Assembly (NCBI GenBank): GCA_029582265.1
Contig: CM055828.1
Location: 28,164,618-28,228,617 of the forward strand
Source of the DNA: Zoroaster sp. YZ-2022
Lineage: Eukaryota > Echinodermata > Asteroidea > Forcipulatida > Zoroasteridae
DNA: 64,000 bases
Direction of reading: 5' to 3'
Shown in pieces: positions 24,101 to 34,498 of this stretch (position 1 is its first letter; each line of letters starts with the position of its first letter). The notes under the pieces are model-generated. The model did no database searches, was not told the DNA's origin, and saw only the letters and a list, made by a program, of their open reading frames with translations. A program made the position numbers and the translations under genes.

Positions 24101-24780
24101 TGGTGTTCTGGAGCGTGGGTAAGATGGCGTCCTAGCTCTCATTGGACTGGTCAGTGGATATTCATACTCAGAAGTGCTGACGTAATCCTCAAATACTGCA
24201 GCAAAGTAGCGATCATCATGTGTTGGTGTTGGTGCAATGGCAGATGCAGGAACAGCATGATGAGGTACGTAGGAAGGCGTTGGAGTTCTAAATTCACCGT
24301 ATACACCCTTTTTCTTGACATCATAATGGGGAATGTAAGTAGGTCCAGTGCCGTCGTCTTCTTCCCTAGGAAGTGAATAAGAACGCCTGAGTGCAGGTGC
24401 TGGCAAAGCTGCATAAGCTGGTACTGATTGGGCTCTGAGAGGCGTTGGTGATCTGGAGTAGGGTACTGGCCTATATCCTGGTACAGGCTTCCTGTGGAGA
24501 GATGGCGATGGGGGTCCAAATTCGGGTAAGTAAGATGGGCTGTAGGAGCGTCTGCGTCTCCTCACTGGAAGAGATGATGGCCTCTCGACAGGACTCTCAA
24601 TTCGTTGTTGAATTCTTCTAGCTCTTCGTTCTTCGAAAGTCTCGGCTACTGGGCGAACCTTGCGAGGCTTACGATGCGGTTTAATCTCTTTGGGCTCCGC
24701 TTTTGGTTTACGACGAGTTCTTCGTCTTCCTCTGCCACGACCCATTTCTCCTTCTTCGTCAGATTCAACATCAGCTTCAA
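21154..24780 (-). CDS. Giant disordered Ser/Arg/Pro exon and start of Ig 6
   Basis: A single 3,627-base phase 1-1 exon of about 1,208 codons. Order: an acidic start (VEADVESDEEGE); a basic stretch (GRGRGRRRTRRKPK); a long Ser/Pro/Tyr/Arg region full of SP and TP sites; four repeats around RPVTPVATDS-RTPREIRI (near 23265, 22865, 22425 and 22120); two TPTFA-EHKRRD motifs; a Tyr/Ser-rich part; an acidic Glu/Lys stretch (KEEAQREEKEKDIKEEKDED); and finally PPEFVRRMRDLTVNDGARV, the first strands of Ig 6. It lies between the fifth and sixth post-kinase Igs, where vertebrate titin has its KSP-phosphorylated insertion is4. No enzymatic domain is seen. The open frame and phases make the exon certain; the function is inferred. 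Confidence 0.93.
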
Positions 24781-25080
24781 CTATAGATGGAAAAGTGGAT
24801 GGAAAATTCAAAGAAAATATGCATTTTATAACATTTTTTTCAGTTGTTTCACTTTAGTGGAAAAATGTAGATGTGAAAAAGGATTTGAATAATGTATCTT
24901 CACAAAAACATCTGCTTCTATTATTAAATTTGTTTATAAGCAATTTTTTTTTATTATCTCAAATGGCATTTTTATTACAATGATATCTCGTGTTTACAAT
25001 GATTATATGTTAAAGCTAACTCACATTACACTGTTAATTTTAACAAAAATTCAAATTTTTAACATAAATGTTTTATTTAA

Positions 25081-25370
25081 AGGAAAGTACAACATTAGAT
25101 TTAAAGTATACCATTAAACTTACCTAGATGCTGAAGTTGTTGAGAAAACAACAAAAACTGCTAAATGTTTTTTTATACTTGTCAAAAAGTTGCTGGATGG
25201 AAACCTTTTGTAAATTCATCATAAGAATGATTTTTTACTCTACAATGAACGTAATTCAGATGGAATAAATTTCCAGGATGATTGATACTTATTCAAACTT
25301 AACAACAAGTAGGTTTTTAGATAATTTGTTGATTTGATAATCTGGTAATTACCAATGTTGTACCTTCTCT
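25081..25370. mobile_element. Full-length TTAA-flanked MITE
   Basis: Ends AGGAAAGTACAACATTAG and reverse-complementary CCAATGTTGTACCTTCTCT, with TTAA on both sides (25077-25080, 25371-25374). Probably a piggyBac-like non-autonomous element; the reference copy for the dispersed family. Confidence 0.7.
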
Positions 25371-25408
25371 TTAAAAAAGGTGAAATATTAAGCATTTTGA
25401 CTTCATAC

Positions 25409-25587
25409 CTTCAAAGATGACAAGATCCGCAGCACAGGAAGCCTTGCCTGCAGGTGAACTAGCAGCAGCCTTGTAACGCCCGGCATCTGTAGCTGTCACA
25501 CCCGTGATAACCAGGGTCTGGGCACCGCCTGGGTGCTTCTCAATTGAGATATGCTCATTCTCATCAATGCGTACATTGTCTTTATAC
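25409..25587 (-). CDS. Post-kinase Ig 5, second exon
   Basis: Completes Trp, then YKDNVRIDENEHISIEK and DAGRYKAAASSPAG, ending LVIFEG in phase 1. Confidence 0.9.
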
Positions 25588-25753
25588 CTAGATTCAAGAA
25601 GAAATGTTAACTTTTGTTATTTCCAAAGTATACAAAATATTTTGGGGGTTGATTGCCAATATTGTCTCCTTTAAATGGAATACCGCCAATACTTGGTCAC
25701 ATTTAACTGAAATTTTAACAGATACCCTGTCCTGACAACTTTTTAATATATAT

Positions 25754-25929
25754 GGGGTAACAATCTTAATTTCATGGGATAACAATCTTAATTTCATGGG
25801 ATAACAATCTTAATTTCATGGGATAACAATCTTAATTTCATGGGATAACAATCTTAATTTCATGGGATAACAATCTTAATTTCATGGGGTAACAATCTTA
25901 ATTTCATGGGATAACAATCTTAATTTCAG
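25754..25929. repeat. 22-bp minisatellite, 8 copies
   Basis: Eight nearly identical head-to-tail units beginning GGGATAACAATCTTAATTTC, in the intron that splits post-kinase Ig 5. Confidence 0.95.
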
Positions 25930-26002
25930 CTTTAAGGCTGCAAAATTTAAATTTCCCCTGACGATGTACCCATGAAACTGATAATTTTCCCTAACAACAT
26001 AC

Positions 26003-26138
26003 CAAATAATCTGTGGCTCTGGATATCCAGACACTTGGATGTCAAAACGAGCTGTTCGTCCTTCCCGGACACGTTTACCACGTACAAGTTTATGGAAGGA
26101 TGGACGGATGTAGTCAAATGTCTCATCTGGCTCCATTC
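26003..26138 (-). CDS. Post-kinase Ig 5, first exon
   Basis: MEPDETFDYIRPSFHKLV then FDIQVSGYPEPQIIW, ending within the Trp codon (phase 2). The acceptor gives A|GA. Confidence 0.9.
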
Positions 26139-26532
26139 CTGCATTGGGAAAAACAAAATTATGTGAAATTTCAAAAAAAAAGCTTATAATAAAAGTGTTA
26201 GCTGAACGTCAAGATCAAATTCTTTAGGCTATATAAGTTTGTTTTAAAAATGAAACATTCTAGGAAAATTGAAAACAAATGCTTTGAAATGAGATATTTC
26301 AAATAGTTGACAGAAGCTTGGTTTAACAGCAGAAAATAGCAGAAATAAATTTATGACAGGACACATCACAAATAAATTATGATACATATGCTTCTCATGA
26401 TTATTTTGAGAAATATGTTATTTTTTAATTTGTCTTCCTTTCTTCAAGTAAAACAGCCATGTTCAGTTGAAAAAGAAAATTTCTGGAAATTTGCCATTGA
26501 AATAGCAAAAAACACAAACAATACATCTTTAA

Positions 26533-26775
26533 CCAGTTCACGTCGGGAATAAAAAAGTTTTTCTGGGCCCCTGTGCGGGTTTCTTTTTCCCACACACACG
26601 TTAATGGAAGCTTCCACAGCACGTGGCCACGTCTTCCGAGCATGTCACCGTACACACGTGGCTTAACCGAGCATGCATACAAATATTCCGGAGTTTCCTA
26701 TGGTGTGTTTAGACGCTCTCCGATCCGTGGTGCAAAAAAAAATTGCGTGTATACACGGCCTCCGACGCGAACTGG
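26533..26775. mobile_element. TTAA-flanked MITE beside a splice donor
   Basis: CCAGTTCACGTCGG and reverse-complement CCGACGCGAACTGG, flanked by TTAA on both sides (26529-26532 and 26776-26779). It is more GC-rich than its surroundings and ends 35 bases from the donor of the Ig 4 exon. Confidence 0.8.
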
Positions 26776-26810
26776 TTAAGGGAAAGATTCCTCGAGACCT
26801 ATCTACTTAC

Positions 26811-27157
26811 TCTCCTCTACAACGAGCTCACAAGCCGAGCTGTCCTGACCCTCTCCACTGGTAGCTGTACATCTGTAGGTTCCTGTATCACTCAATCTAG
26901 CACTGCGCACTTCCAACGTGCACACTCCCCATCTATTTGAGATGTGATAATAGTAGCCATCGTATATCGGATTGCCGTTTTTGGTCCAGGCCACTTTGGG
27001 TGAAGGGTGGCCCTGCACAGCGCACGTGAGTCGGGCGCTGTCGTTTTCAGCAACTGTCTTACGGCGGAGCGGCAGACTGAAGAAAGGTGCACAGTTGATG
27101 GGACGACGAGGAGGTGGTCGTTTTAGAGCCGCAGTCAGATCTTCAACACTTGATTCC
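26811..27157 (-). CDS. Linker plus post-kinase Ig 4 exon
   Basis: A 347-base exon. ESSVEDLTAALKRPPRRP leads into LTCAVQGHPSPKVAWTKNG and DTGTYRCTATSGEG, ending LVVEE. It enters in phase 2 and leaves in phase 1. Confidence 0.91.
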
Positions 27158-27204
27158 CTAGAATTAAAAAAAAGCAGATCATTTCAAATAAGCATACATT
27201 TTGC

Positions 27205-27330
27205 TAGTAAGCAGGAGGTCGTGGGTTCGAATCCCGCCCGAGTCGCCTGTGTAGTTTTTTCACAGACACTCAGAAAGCACTGAGCATACAGTGCTATACA
27301 CACGTCGGTGTAGGGTAAAATTAAATCATA
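27205..27330 (+). repeat. tRNA-derived SINE fragment
   Basis: AAGCAGGAGGTCGTGGGTTC leads to a B box and then TTTTTTCACAGACACTCAGA and GCACTGAGCATAC. It is the plus-strand counterpart of the copy at 8645-8767 and is 5' truncated. Confidence 0.7.
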
Positions 27331-28823
27331 AGCATACATTTTATTACATTTATGATGCAGTATGACCACAGTAAAAGAATGGTATAACCTTGTTAAGAAT
27401 TATCAAAATACATTTGTTTACATATTTGTTTATGTAAATACTATTTTTCAGTTTGTTGTTGATTTCCAAAGTGTTATTCTTTGCTATTCCATTTATAAAT
27501 ATTCCTAAAATGTTTGCAAAAAAATTAGTAAATTGTTTTGACCCCAGCAGAGCATGCACGTAGCCAGAGTTGGAATTTTTTGGGGGGCACAATCAATTTG
27601 GTATTAATTAGTAGATGGCTATAGTATAGTTGTGATAATTAGGTTATTAAATTTAAACCAAACTCTGACATTTTTTTGGGGGGCACGTGCCCCCCCCCGT
27701 AGCTACGTGCCTGCAGCAGAGACCATGGCAGAGACTCTGCTAGGGTGGAAACTTAAGACCATTAACTAATATTTATTGAATTTATACTGTAGGTCCTTTT
27801 GGATTGTATTAAGAAGTTTGCAACAACTTATTCTTTATTTATACTCTTCATCTTTAAGTTTCAAAACTATTTTTTTTTTAAATCAGCGCTTTAAAAAGTG
27901 TCATGTTGCAGCTTAGAAGGGCAATAACGAATCCTAAAGTGATACCAATGTTAACTTTGTCAGCTGTATAATGCTATGAGGCAGAGCCAGAGAAAAAAAC
28001 CCATTTATGTTATCTGGGTTGTGTACATACTGCAAGTACAGAAAGTGCAGAGGTAATTAATTCACTGCCAAATCTTTACAATTTTATTTTATTTATTTTC
28101 TTTCCTTCTTGTATTTAGTTTCCATCATTTATATATATATCCATGTTCTAAAAATATATGTTAACACCATTCAACAAAACCAGGATACATAAACCGGGTT
28201 TGATAGAGTTTTACAATAGTATTGAGATTTAATAATGACATTTGCTTGGCATATCCAAACAAGGGCAGTGTACTATTTATATTGTCCCATACAAATCACT
28301 TATTGTGAGAAATGATCCAATGTCACTTTGACATTTTGGTATTGTTATCATTCAGCGGGTTCTGTTAATGCATTTATTTATGAGGCATTTTCTAAATAAA
28401 GAAAAGAAAACCCTCCAAATGACTAACTGAAACAGATGATAAGAAAATACAAACAATTTGATTTTTTGTGGAAATGTTAGTTATGTACATTACCAAAAGA
28501 AACTTTCTTGTAAATGTTAAAATTTTTAGTAATTCTTCATGAATTTTGGTACAAGGAAGTAATCCACTTTCAAAGCAGACATCATCACTGCAAAAACATC
28601 ATCACTGCATTACAGACTAACACATTAACAAGTTGTCAATTTACAAACCCACACTATGCTTTACAAAAAAGTGTATAGTTTCTTTTTCAAAATCTCATTT
28701 TTTTTCTTAAGCTTAACCACATATCTATGGGATTTCAAATAATTCAAATCAAGTGAGTGGATTTGGCTCAAAGTGACAAAGGCCTGCATTCAACAGATTG
28801 CTAAGTTTAATCATAACACATAC
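27331..28823. other. Rest of a 1.67-kb intron
   Basis: Apart from the SINE before it and the hAT-like element at 27553-27713 I see only AT-rich intron sequence. Confidence 0.5.
27553..27713. mobile_element. hAT-like MITE, 161 bp
   Basis: Ends CATGCACGTAGC and CAGGCACGTAGC (reverse complement), with a perfect 8-bp duplication CAGCAGAG at 27545-27552 and 27714-27721. Internal G/C runs are as in the hAT MITE at 5754. Confidence 0.8.
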
Positions 28824-28857
28824 CTGGAAAGTTCACCCTCGCTTTCAGCTCCACAAC
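28824..28857 (-). CDS. 34-base micro-exon
   Basis: Encodes CGAESEGELS and bridges phase 1 to phase 2. It has a strong acceptor (tacacag) and a gtatgt donor. It is needed to join the acidic linker exon to the next one (GELS-R-ESSVEDL). Confidence 0.72.
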
Positions 28858-29196
28858 CTGTGTACAGGGGAAAAAACAATTCAGTTATTCCTAGTTGCTT
28901 CACTATCAAACATTTTAAATGGGCAAAGGATGCAAGTACTGAGTTATCTCCTCTTAAAGTACAGTTACTCTGGTATCAACTGGTTTTATGAACTGGGGTT
29001 AGAATGGAGGGGGTATAGTTTAATTTCTGGTGTAATAATGACATATTTTGAGTCCTTGTTTTCTGAAACATGCTACATGTTGTTTGCAATGCTAAAACCC
29101 TGATTTTATTGGTCTAATACATGCAATGTTTATTTTGAATCTCAAAATCTTGTCTTGGCAGCCAGAGTATCTCCAGATGAGCTGTACATGGCCTAC

Positions 29197-29388
29197 CCTC
29201 AGGTGATATTCGTGTTGACTCGACTACACCTTCACTGAGACAGACTTCCTCTAGCTTTGAGACAGGTCTTGTGGTCTCACTTGAGTCCGACTTGGGTGGA
29301 TGCAAACATGGAACATCAAAGAATATATCCCGGACAGAATTATCACTTGAATCAGAGAAATCCATCTTGTTTTCAGTGTTTCCAAAAT
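29197..29388 (-). CDS. Acidic Ser-rich linker exon
   Basis: A 192-base phase 1-1 exon encoding MDFSDSSDNSVRDIFFDVP and KLEEVCLSEGVVES, ending ISPE. The acceptor at cagag was chosen because it keeps phase; the cag two bases earlier would not. The donor is gtaggc. The linker looks disordered and phosphorylatable. Confidence 0.72.
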
Positions 29389-29426
29389 CTCTGAAAAAAC
29401 TTCAGTGAGAGATGATGAAATCAAAC

Positions 29427-29495
29427 CATGGTGTTTGCTATTTTCTCTGACTGTGGAAACTGGCTCAACAATTTCTTGAGTGTAACACTTTATGT
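29427..29495 (-). CDS. Candidate 69-bp linker mini-exon A
   Basis: Same length, phase and ends as the segment at 29604-29672. It would encode IKCYTQEIVEPVSTVRENSK then HHG. Conserved EP, V, S and HH residues between the two suggest a duplicated linker exon. The donor is weak. Confidence 0.33.
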
Positions 29496-29603
29496 CTTAG
29501 CTTATCATTCTGAGGATTTCGACGGATGGTGTTCAGATGATAAGATTTCATCTCGAAATTCTCAGGAAAAACTTCAATGAGAGCTTGTTGATCAAACCAA
29601 AAC

Positions 29604-29672
29604 CATGGTGTTGGCTTGTTTCTTCATTTGCTACTTCTGGTTCATCAAGACCTTGAGCAATAGGTTTTGTGT
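29604..29672 (-). CDS. Candidate 69-bp linker mini-exon B
   Basis: A 69-base phase 1-1 open segment bounded by a ctaag acceptor and a GT donor in the intron after Ig 3. It would encode TKPIAQGLDEPEVANEETSQ then HHG. It is paralogous to the 69-base segment at 29427-29495. The splice sites are weak, so this may be an alternative exon or a relic. Confidence 0.33.
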
Positions 29673-29735
29673 CTTAGCTCTTCACTCCAAGAACTTTGAT
29701 GGATGGTGCTCGGTTGACTTATCTTGAGCATTTGT

Positions 29736-31117
29736 CAGTAACTCTTTGTTGACTTTGGCTTCTCAAGAATGGAATTTTGATCTCTGATCTGCTTATTTAT
29801 ATAAGCCCATCTTCGTTGCTCGCCATGACAGAAATCAATTGCAAACATCAAGTTGAACTTTGGTCTGAGGTGTCCTGAATTAATATGCAGCGACTTTTGC
29901 AATGGTTTAGAAATTGTTAAGGTGTGTTGCTATTAAAAATAAATATCTGGCAATAACATACCACCAGGATCTGCACCTAAAATGTATGTCAAATTTAATC
30001 CATGGCTCAGCGCAAGGAATTAGTCACTGAATGAAAAGGGGCAATAGGTCAGTTCCGCCTTAAAACTTCCATAGGCAAGGTTGTTGATGAGATGAGAATG
30101 TAAACTATGGATTACAAACTTCTAATCTACATCATGAAAAAACGTTCATTACAAGAATATTCATCACAACCATAGTGTTAGACAACACAGGAATAAAAGC
30201 CTCTTTCAACCTTTTTTCTTGATAACATCTGACCTCAAACTCTCAGGTTTCTGATTTGCACTGGTAACACAAGAATTCACAACTTGCTCTCTGAGTATAG
30301 AGTCCATGATAAATATATCTGTGTAAGCAACACTACAGAAAAATGCACTATACATTACAATGCAGAAAAGCAATCCAATCTATAACCGAATCCTACCAGC
30401 TATATGCGACTGTGTAATCTAACCCTAAGAACTTCAGTAATGCTAATTGTGTTTTTTTTTTGGCTTCTCAGATACATTGTTGAAGGCAAATAACTTTTAA
30501 TTTGAAGGTCAGAGTGCATTTTCTACTTGATCAATGATTTCCAAAGGCAGGGAGAAATAGAAATATTCAAGGCCACATTGCATTAAGCTTCTCCCCAGAA
30601 ATATTTGAGAAAGCGATAAAAACGGTTACATATTTTTTTATGTTTTTAAGTTTTACAAAAAAGTTGCCGGACAACTCCTTTTTTCTCTAAGATGAAAGCA
30701 CAGACAAAATATTTTCTCAGAATGATTGGCCCAAGTACTAACTGATTACTCCCCAGGGAGATGAGATGGTTTCAGGAATGATTTATGTGCCTGATGAACA
30801 GGGATAATAATGTACAGCGCCTTGATCTAGTTGCTAGGATATGTGCGCTTTATAAGAATCATGTATTATTATTACCTATATCGTACATTCCCTTTTAGTA
30901 CTGTTGTATATGTCGCTTGCAAATTACTCTACTAGTCAATCGGTATGTTAGTTACTTACCGAGTAATTTTTCTTGTGAATGTAAATAAATAGTTTTAAAT
31001 AACATAATTTTCCTTACAAATTCCAACTCTAATTTGATGACTTTTCATATCACTTCTCAATAGTTGAAAGGTGAAGCATCCCAAAAATGTTGAATAAAAC
31101 AACAAAACAAGACTTAC
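29736..31117. other. Rest of a long intron
   Basis: AT-rich intron. The only element recognised is the 5'-truncated SINE at 30750-30877. Confidence 0.5.
30750..30877 (+). repeat. 5'-truncated SINE with LINE-like tail
   Basis: CCCCAGGGAGATGAGATGG, TTCAGGAATGATTTATGTGC, then CAGCGCCTTGATC and GGATATGTGCGC with (ATT)n. It matches the reverse of 37361-37560. Confidence 0.7.
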
Positions 31118-31293
31118 GTTCAACAGCAATGTGTGAGTCGCAGGAGATACGCCCAAGCAGGTTGGAAGCTTGGCAGGTGTAGGTTCCAGCATCCGTCAAG
31201 AAGGTATCTTGGAGAATAAGGGTACAAGTGTCCTCGTCATCAAACTCCATAGAGTAATGGGTGCCGTCTTCAATCTCCTTGTGATCTTTGAAC
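31118..31293 (-). CDS. Post-kinase Ig 3, second exon
   Basis: Completes Trp, then FKDHKEIEDGTHYSMEF and DAGTYTCQASNLLG, ending HIAVE in phase 1. Confidence 0.9.
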
Positions 31294-31415
31294 CTGCATT
31301 TAAATGTTACAGAATTCAGCCATGTTTTTAACAAGGAACACTTTTCAACAAGGAACATGACTGTCTTTAAGTTTCAGTTTTTTAAACAAATGGAATAGAA
31401 AAATGCATTTCTTAC

Positions 31416-31551
31416 CATCTGATGTCTGGATCAGGCATACCGGTGACCTTACATTCAAGTCTTGCAGCACTGCCCTCAACGATAGTAATGTCTCGGAGAC
31501 GTTGGACAAATCGTGGTCTTACATAGCCTGCGTACTTATCCATGAAATTTT
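31416..31551 (-). CDS. Post-kinase Ig 3, first exon
   Basis: Encodes ENFMDKYAGYVRPRF and LECKVTGMPDPDIRW, ending inside the core Trp codon (phase 2). Confidence 0.9.
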
Positions 31552-31983
31552 CTGTGGAAAGAAATATTTTTTTAATTCTCAGTGTGCTTCCTTTTTATCT
31601 AAATATGGTTTTTGTCAAGGATATTCTTCACTTTTATTCATTGTCTATTAAAATGCAAATTTTAAAGAAGGATTCCAAAGTTGAAGAATCCAAACAGTCC
31701 GTGCCACTCAGTTAAGAAACATTATTGTTAAAAACTAACCAAAACCTTTGTTCATCACTACAACAGAACTATTAATTGTTCAAAATATGTTTCCAGAAAA
31801 TATAAAAATATAAAATAGATTTTTGATTGGCATTATTAAAGAAAAATCTCACGAGCATTTATGAATATTTTTCTCTACTTAAAAGTGGTACAGCAACATT
31901 AAAAACTGAAATATTATTTTAAACAAAATATCTCTTTCAGACCCAGCACAGTATAATTCTCCAATGAATATTCTCTTGCTTAC

Positions 31984-32190
31984 CGTCCACGGACACTCTG
32001 CACTTTGTAATCGAGGTACCAGTCTGGTTGGTAACTTCGGCCATGAATTCGCCCATGTCGTCCAATGTAGTTTCTTGGATCTCCAGTGTGTAGGTGCCGT
32101 TGTCAACGTAGAACTTGTAGCGAGGTCCCTCCTTGAGCTGTTTGCCATTGCAGTACCAGACGACTTGGGTTGGTATAGGCGGAACCGTCA
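31984..32190 (-). CDS. Post-kinase Ig 2, second exon
   Basis: Starts V-TVPPIPTQVVWYCNG at the tatag acceptor, the only one whose frame joins the previous exon. Then DMGEFMAEVTNQTG. It ends in SVDG. A MITE begins 34 bases upstream of the acceptor. Confidence 0.87.
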
Positions 32191-32224
32191 CTATAGGTTT
32201 GAAGCATTCAAAGTGGTGTAAGTG

Positions 32225-32478
32225 AATTCGTCCCTAATTTGCCATAGTGACCAATCCCAAATTAAGTTGGCATAGCGACCAATGCGGTATTGGTCACTTT
32301 GCCAAATTACAAAAATAGCCAGTTAGAGCATTCGTCATTTGAATGCATGCTCTATCTCCAAAACTATAAGGAATACATGCATGTGGATTAGATACAATGT
32401 TAGGTCTTTTCCTGAATGTACTAATGGGCGGGAAAACTTAAAATTGGATTGGTCACTATGGCAAATTAGGGACGAATT
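32225..32478. mobile_element. MITE with 33-bp terminal inverted repeats
   Basis: AATTCGTCCCTAATTTGCCA and onward, matched by a perfect reverse complement at 32446-32478. It is in the intron before the second exon of post-kinase Ig 2, 34 bases from its acceptor. Confidence 0.8.
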
Positions 32479-33089
32479 ATTTCATGTCAACAAATCTTGA
32501 AATGTCCAAGATGTTTTTTATGAACTTGTACATGCAAGGAAAAACAATTTGTCTACCATCACCCTTTTACTAACTACTCATGGGACATGGGTGCATTTTT
32601 TGGTGGGAGAAGCTAAAAGTGGTGTTTGGGGCTATTCGTTTGAAATATGTCCTAGGTTGTAACTGATTGATGCCTACTGAAAACCGTCTTTTAAAAATGC
32701 ATATTTGAATAACATTTTTTACTGTCATATAAACAAAGAGGTGTATATTTTCCAAGAAAAAGGTTCATTACTTTCAAATAAATTATTTCAAGAGAATCAG
32801 AGCATGAATAAGACGCAGTGTGATAAATTCAATGCTGGTCAAATAATGGCAATTAAGGACAGTTTTAAATAGAGATGTACTGAGTTAAAATTCACATTTC
32901 TGGTGAAATGGTGAAACACAGGAATATATGCATATTTAACAACAGCAGAAATCAAGAAAATACAATTTTTTAACAAAATGAACAACTGAAATGAACTTCA
33001 CTGGAGGAATAAAACCTTCACAAGACATTGCTGTTCTGTAGACAAATAAAATAATGTTTTGCATTGGAAACATGTGACTATTCACTCAC

Positions 33090-33226
33090 CTTCGAATGAT
33101 AGTGGCAATATGAATCCAAGACCGCATTCCTTATCTTGAAGTGACTTGACAAACTGCGGGGGCTGGTCAGCGCCCATTTCAGCCTGCATGGCACGCAGGC
33201 GACGGGCTCGTTCACCAAGTGGGATC
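33090..33226 (-). CDS. Linker end and post-kinase Ig 2, first exon
   Basis: Encodes IPLGERARRLRAMQAEMG, then PPQFVKSLQDKECGLGFIL and PLSFE. It ends in phase 1 with a gtgagt donor. Confidence 0.87.
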
Positions 33227-33560
33227 CTGATGAGGGAAGAAGGGGGGAACAAATCTTAAGCCACCAACATTTCTCACAATGCATCAAACATCTTGAAAAT
33301 AGGATGAAAGCACTGTGGGGCAGAGAGATTTCAAGCTGTGCTTTTTTTATTAAGGATCAAATATTTCAATAATGTGTAAGCTCAATAGAATGCTGTACAC
33401 AGTAAGTGTCACAAAATTAGGGGCTACAGTACATTCAACTTTTAGTTTTTCATTTCTCCAGAAAAATTTTGAAATTCCTTATTGCACAGGCCTACTGAAA
33501 TGGAAAATTAGTTCTGATGGTCAAAGTGATAGTCACGAATAAACTGCTCATCAAACTTAC

Positions 33561-33624
33561 TTCTGCCTCTTCATTTCCAGGGTTCGTCTCTCTCCACGCC
33601 TCTCCAATTCCTTTTCGTCAAGCA
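33561..33624 (-). CDS. Basic linker exon
   Basis: A 64-base exon encoding LLDEKELERRGERRTLEMKR, a charged helix-like linker. Titin has a similar Arg/Lys-rich linker between M1 and M2. Phases 1 and 2 fit both neighbours. Confidence 0.82.
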
Positions 33625-33806
33625 CTGTAAAAGTCAAGAGAAAAAGACAAAAATTCAGGGTGTCTAAATCATTGTTAATGTTGTTACACCTGATGAAATG
33701 CAAATCTTCTTTTAATACCCAGCTCATCCTGTCTACAGAAGTCAATTTCTTTACATGCCTGCCTTTTTCCCTCAAATATTCCTCTCAGTCAGATCATTAA
33801 ACTTAC

Positions 33807-34097
33807 ATTCAATGTCTAGCGCTGCTGCAGATGTCGCCGACCCGTACGAGTTTTCAGCCTTGCATATGTACTCCCCTACATCATCAATGTTGGTGTCCTG
33901 AATGACCAGCGTGTACTTGCGGTCATCATAAAGCATCTTGTACTTGATTCCAATCTGGAGGGGTTTCTTGCCCTTGTACCAGGTGATGAGGGGCTCGGTG
34001 AGGGCTGAGACTTCGCACTCGAAGCGCGCCGCGTTGCCCTCAATGGCGGTTGTTGCTTCAAGGGGAACAACAAACTTGGGTGCCGCATCTCGAACAT
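33807..34097 (-). CDS. Post-kinase Ig 1 exon
   Basis: A 291-base phase 1-1 exon with APKFVVPLEATTAIEG, FECEVSALTEPLITW and DVGEYICKAENSYG. It is a whole I-set Ig with both Cys, in the position of titin M1. Confidence 0.93.
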
Positions 34098-34498
34098 CTG
34101 TGAAAAAAAAACAGATTAGTTTTTAAAGGTTTTTTAAAGGGCATTGGTAAATGCCTGAGCAGAAACTGAGGCACTTATTATTTAAAAGCTTACTTGGTTT
34201 TAAGACGGTAACAGTATCAAACAGCCTGTGAAGTTATTCTGCCAGGCATGTTTTGGATCCGAATCGCTTGATATAATAAAATAATTTTTGAGAAAATGTG
34301 AAAATAAATTAAAATCTGAAATGGATCATCAGCTAAACACTTGTGATTCGGGATTTGGGGAGCTATTGCATTCTCAAGCGTGGCCTCCCTTTTGTTGCCG
34401 AATGCCATCCTTTTTGAAAATATGCCACCTTTCTCAGCCGCCCTCAATCTGCCCCTAAAATCTGAATTTTGCATTTGTAAAGAGAGATTCATACATAC

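Larger units (their letters stand above)
29394..29735. repeat. Diverged tandem duplication in linker intron
   Basis: Two units of about 175 bp. Each has AAAAACTTCA.TGAGAG, CCATGGTGTT, a TGTCTTAGCT segment and GATGGTG at the end. Each contains one 69-base candidate exon on the minus strand. Confidence 0.55.

Noticed and set aside
25754..25929. CRISPR-like regular repeat
   Set aside because: Units are directly adjacent with no spacers. It is an ordinary minisatellite in an animal intron.
32191..32240. Upstream extension of post-kinase Ig 2 (reading HFECFKPI before VTVPP)
   Set aside because: The reading continues open, but no AG acceptor gives a matching phase. The tatag acceptor at 32190 joins the previous exon perfectly.
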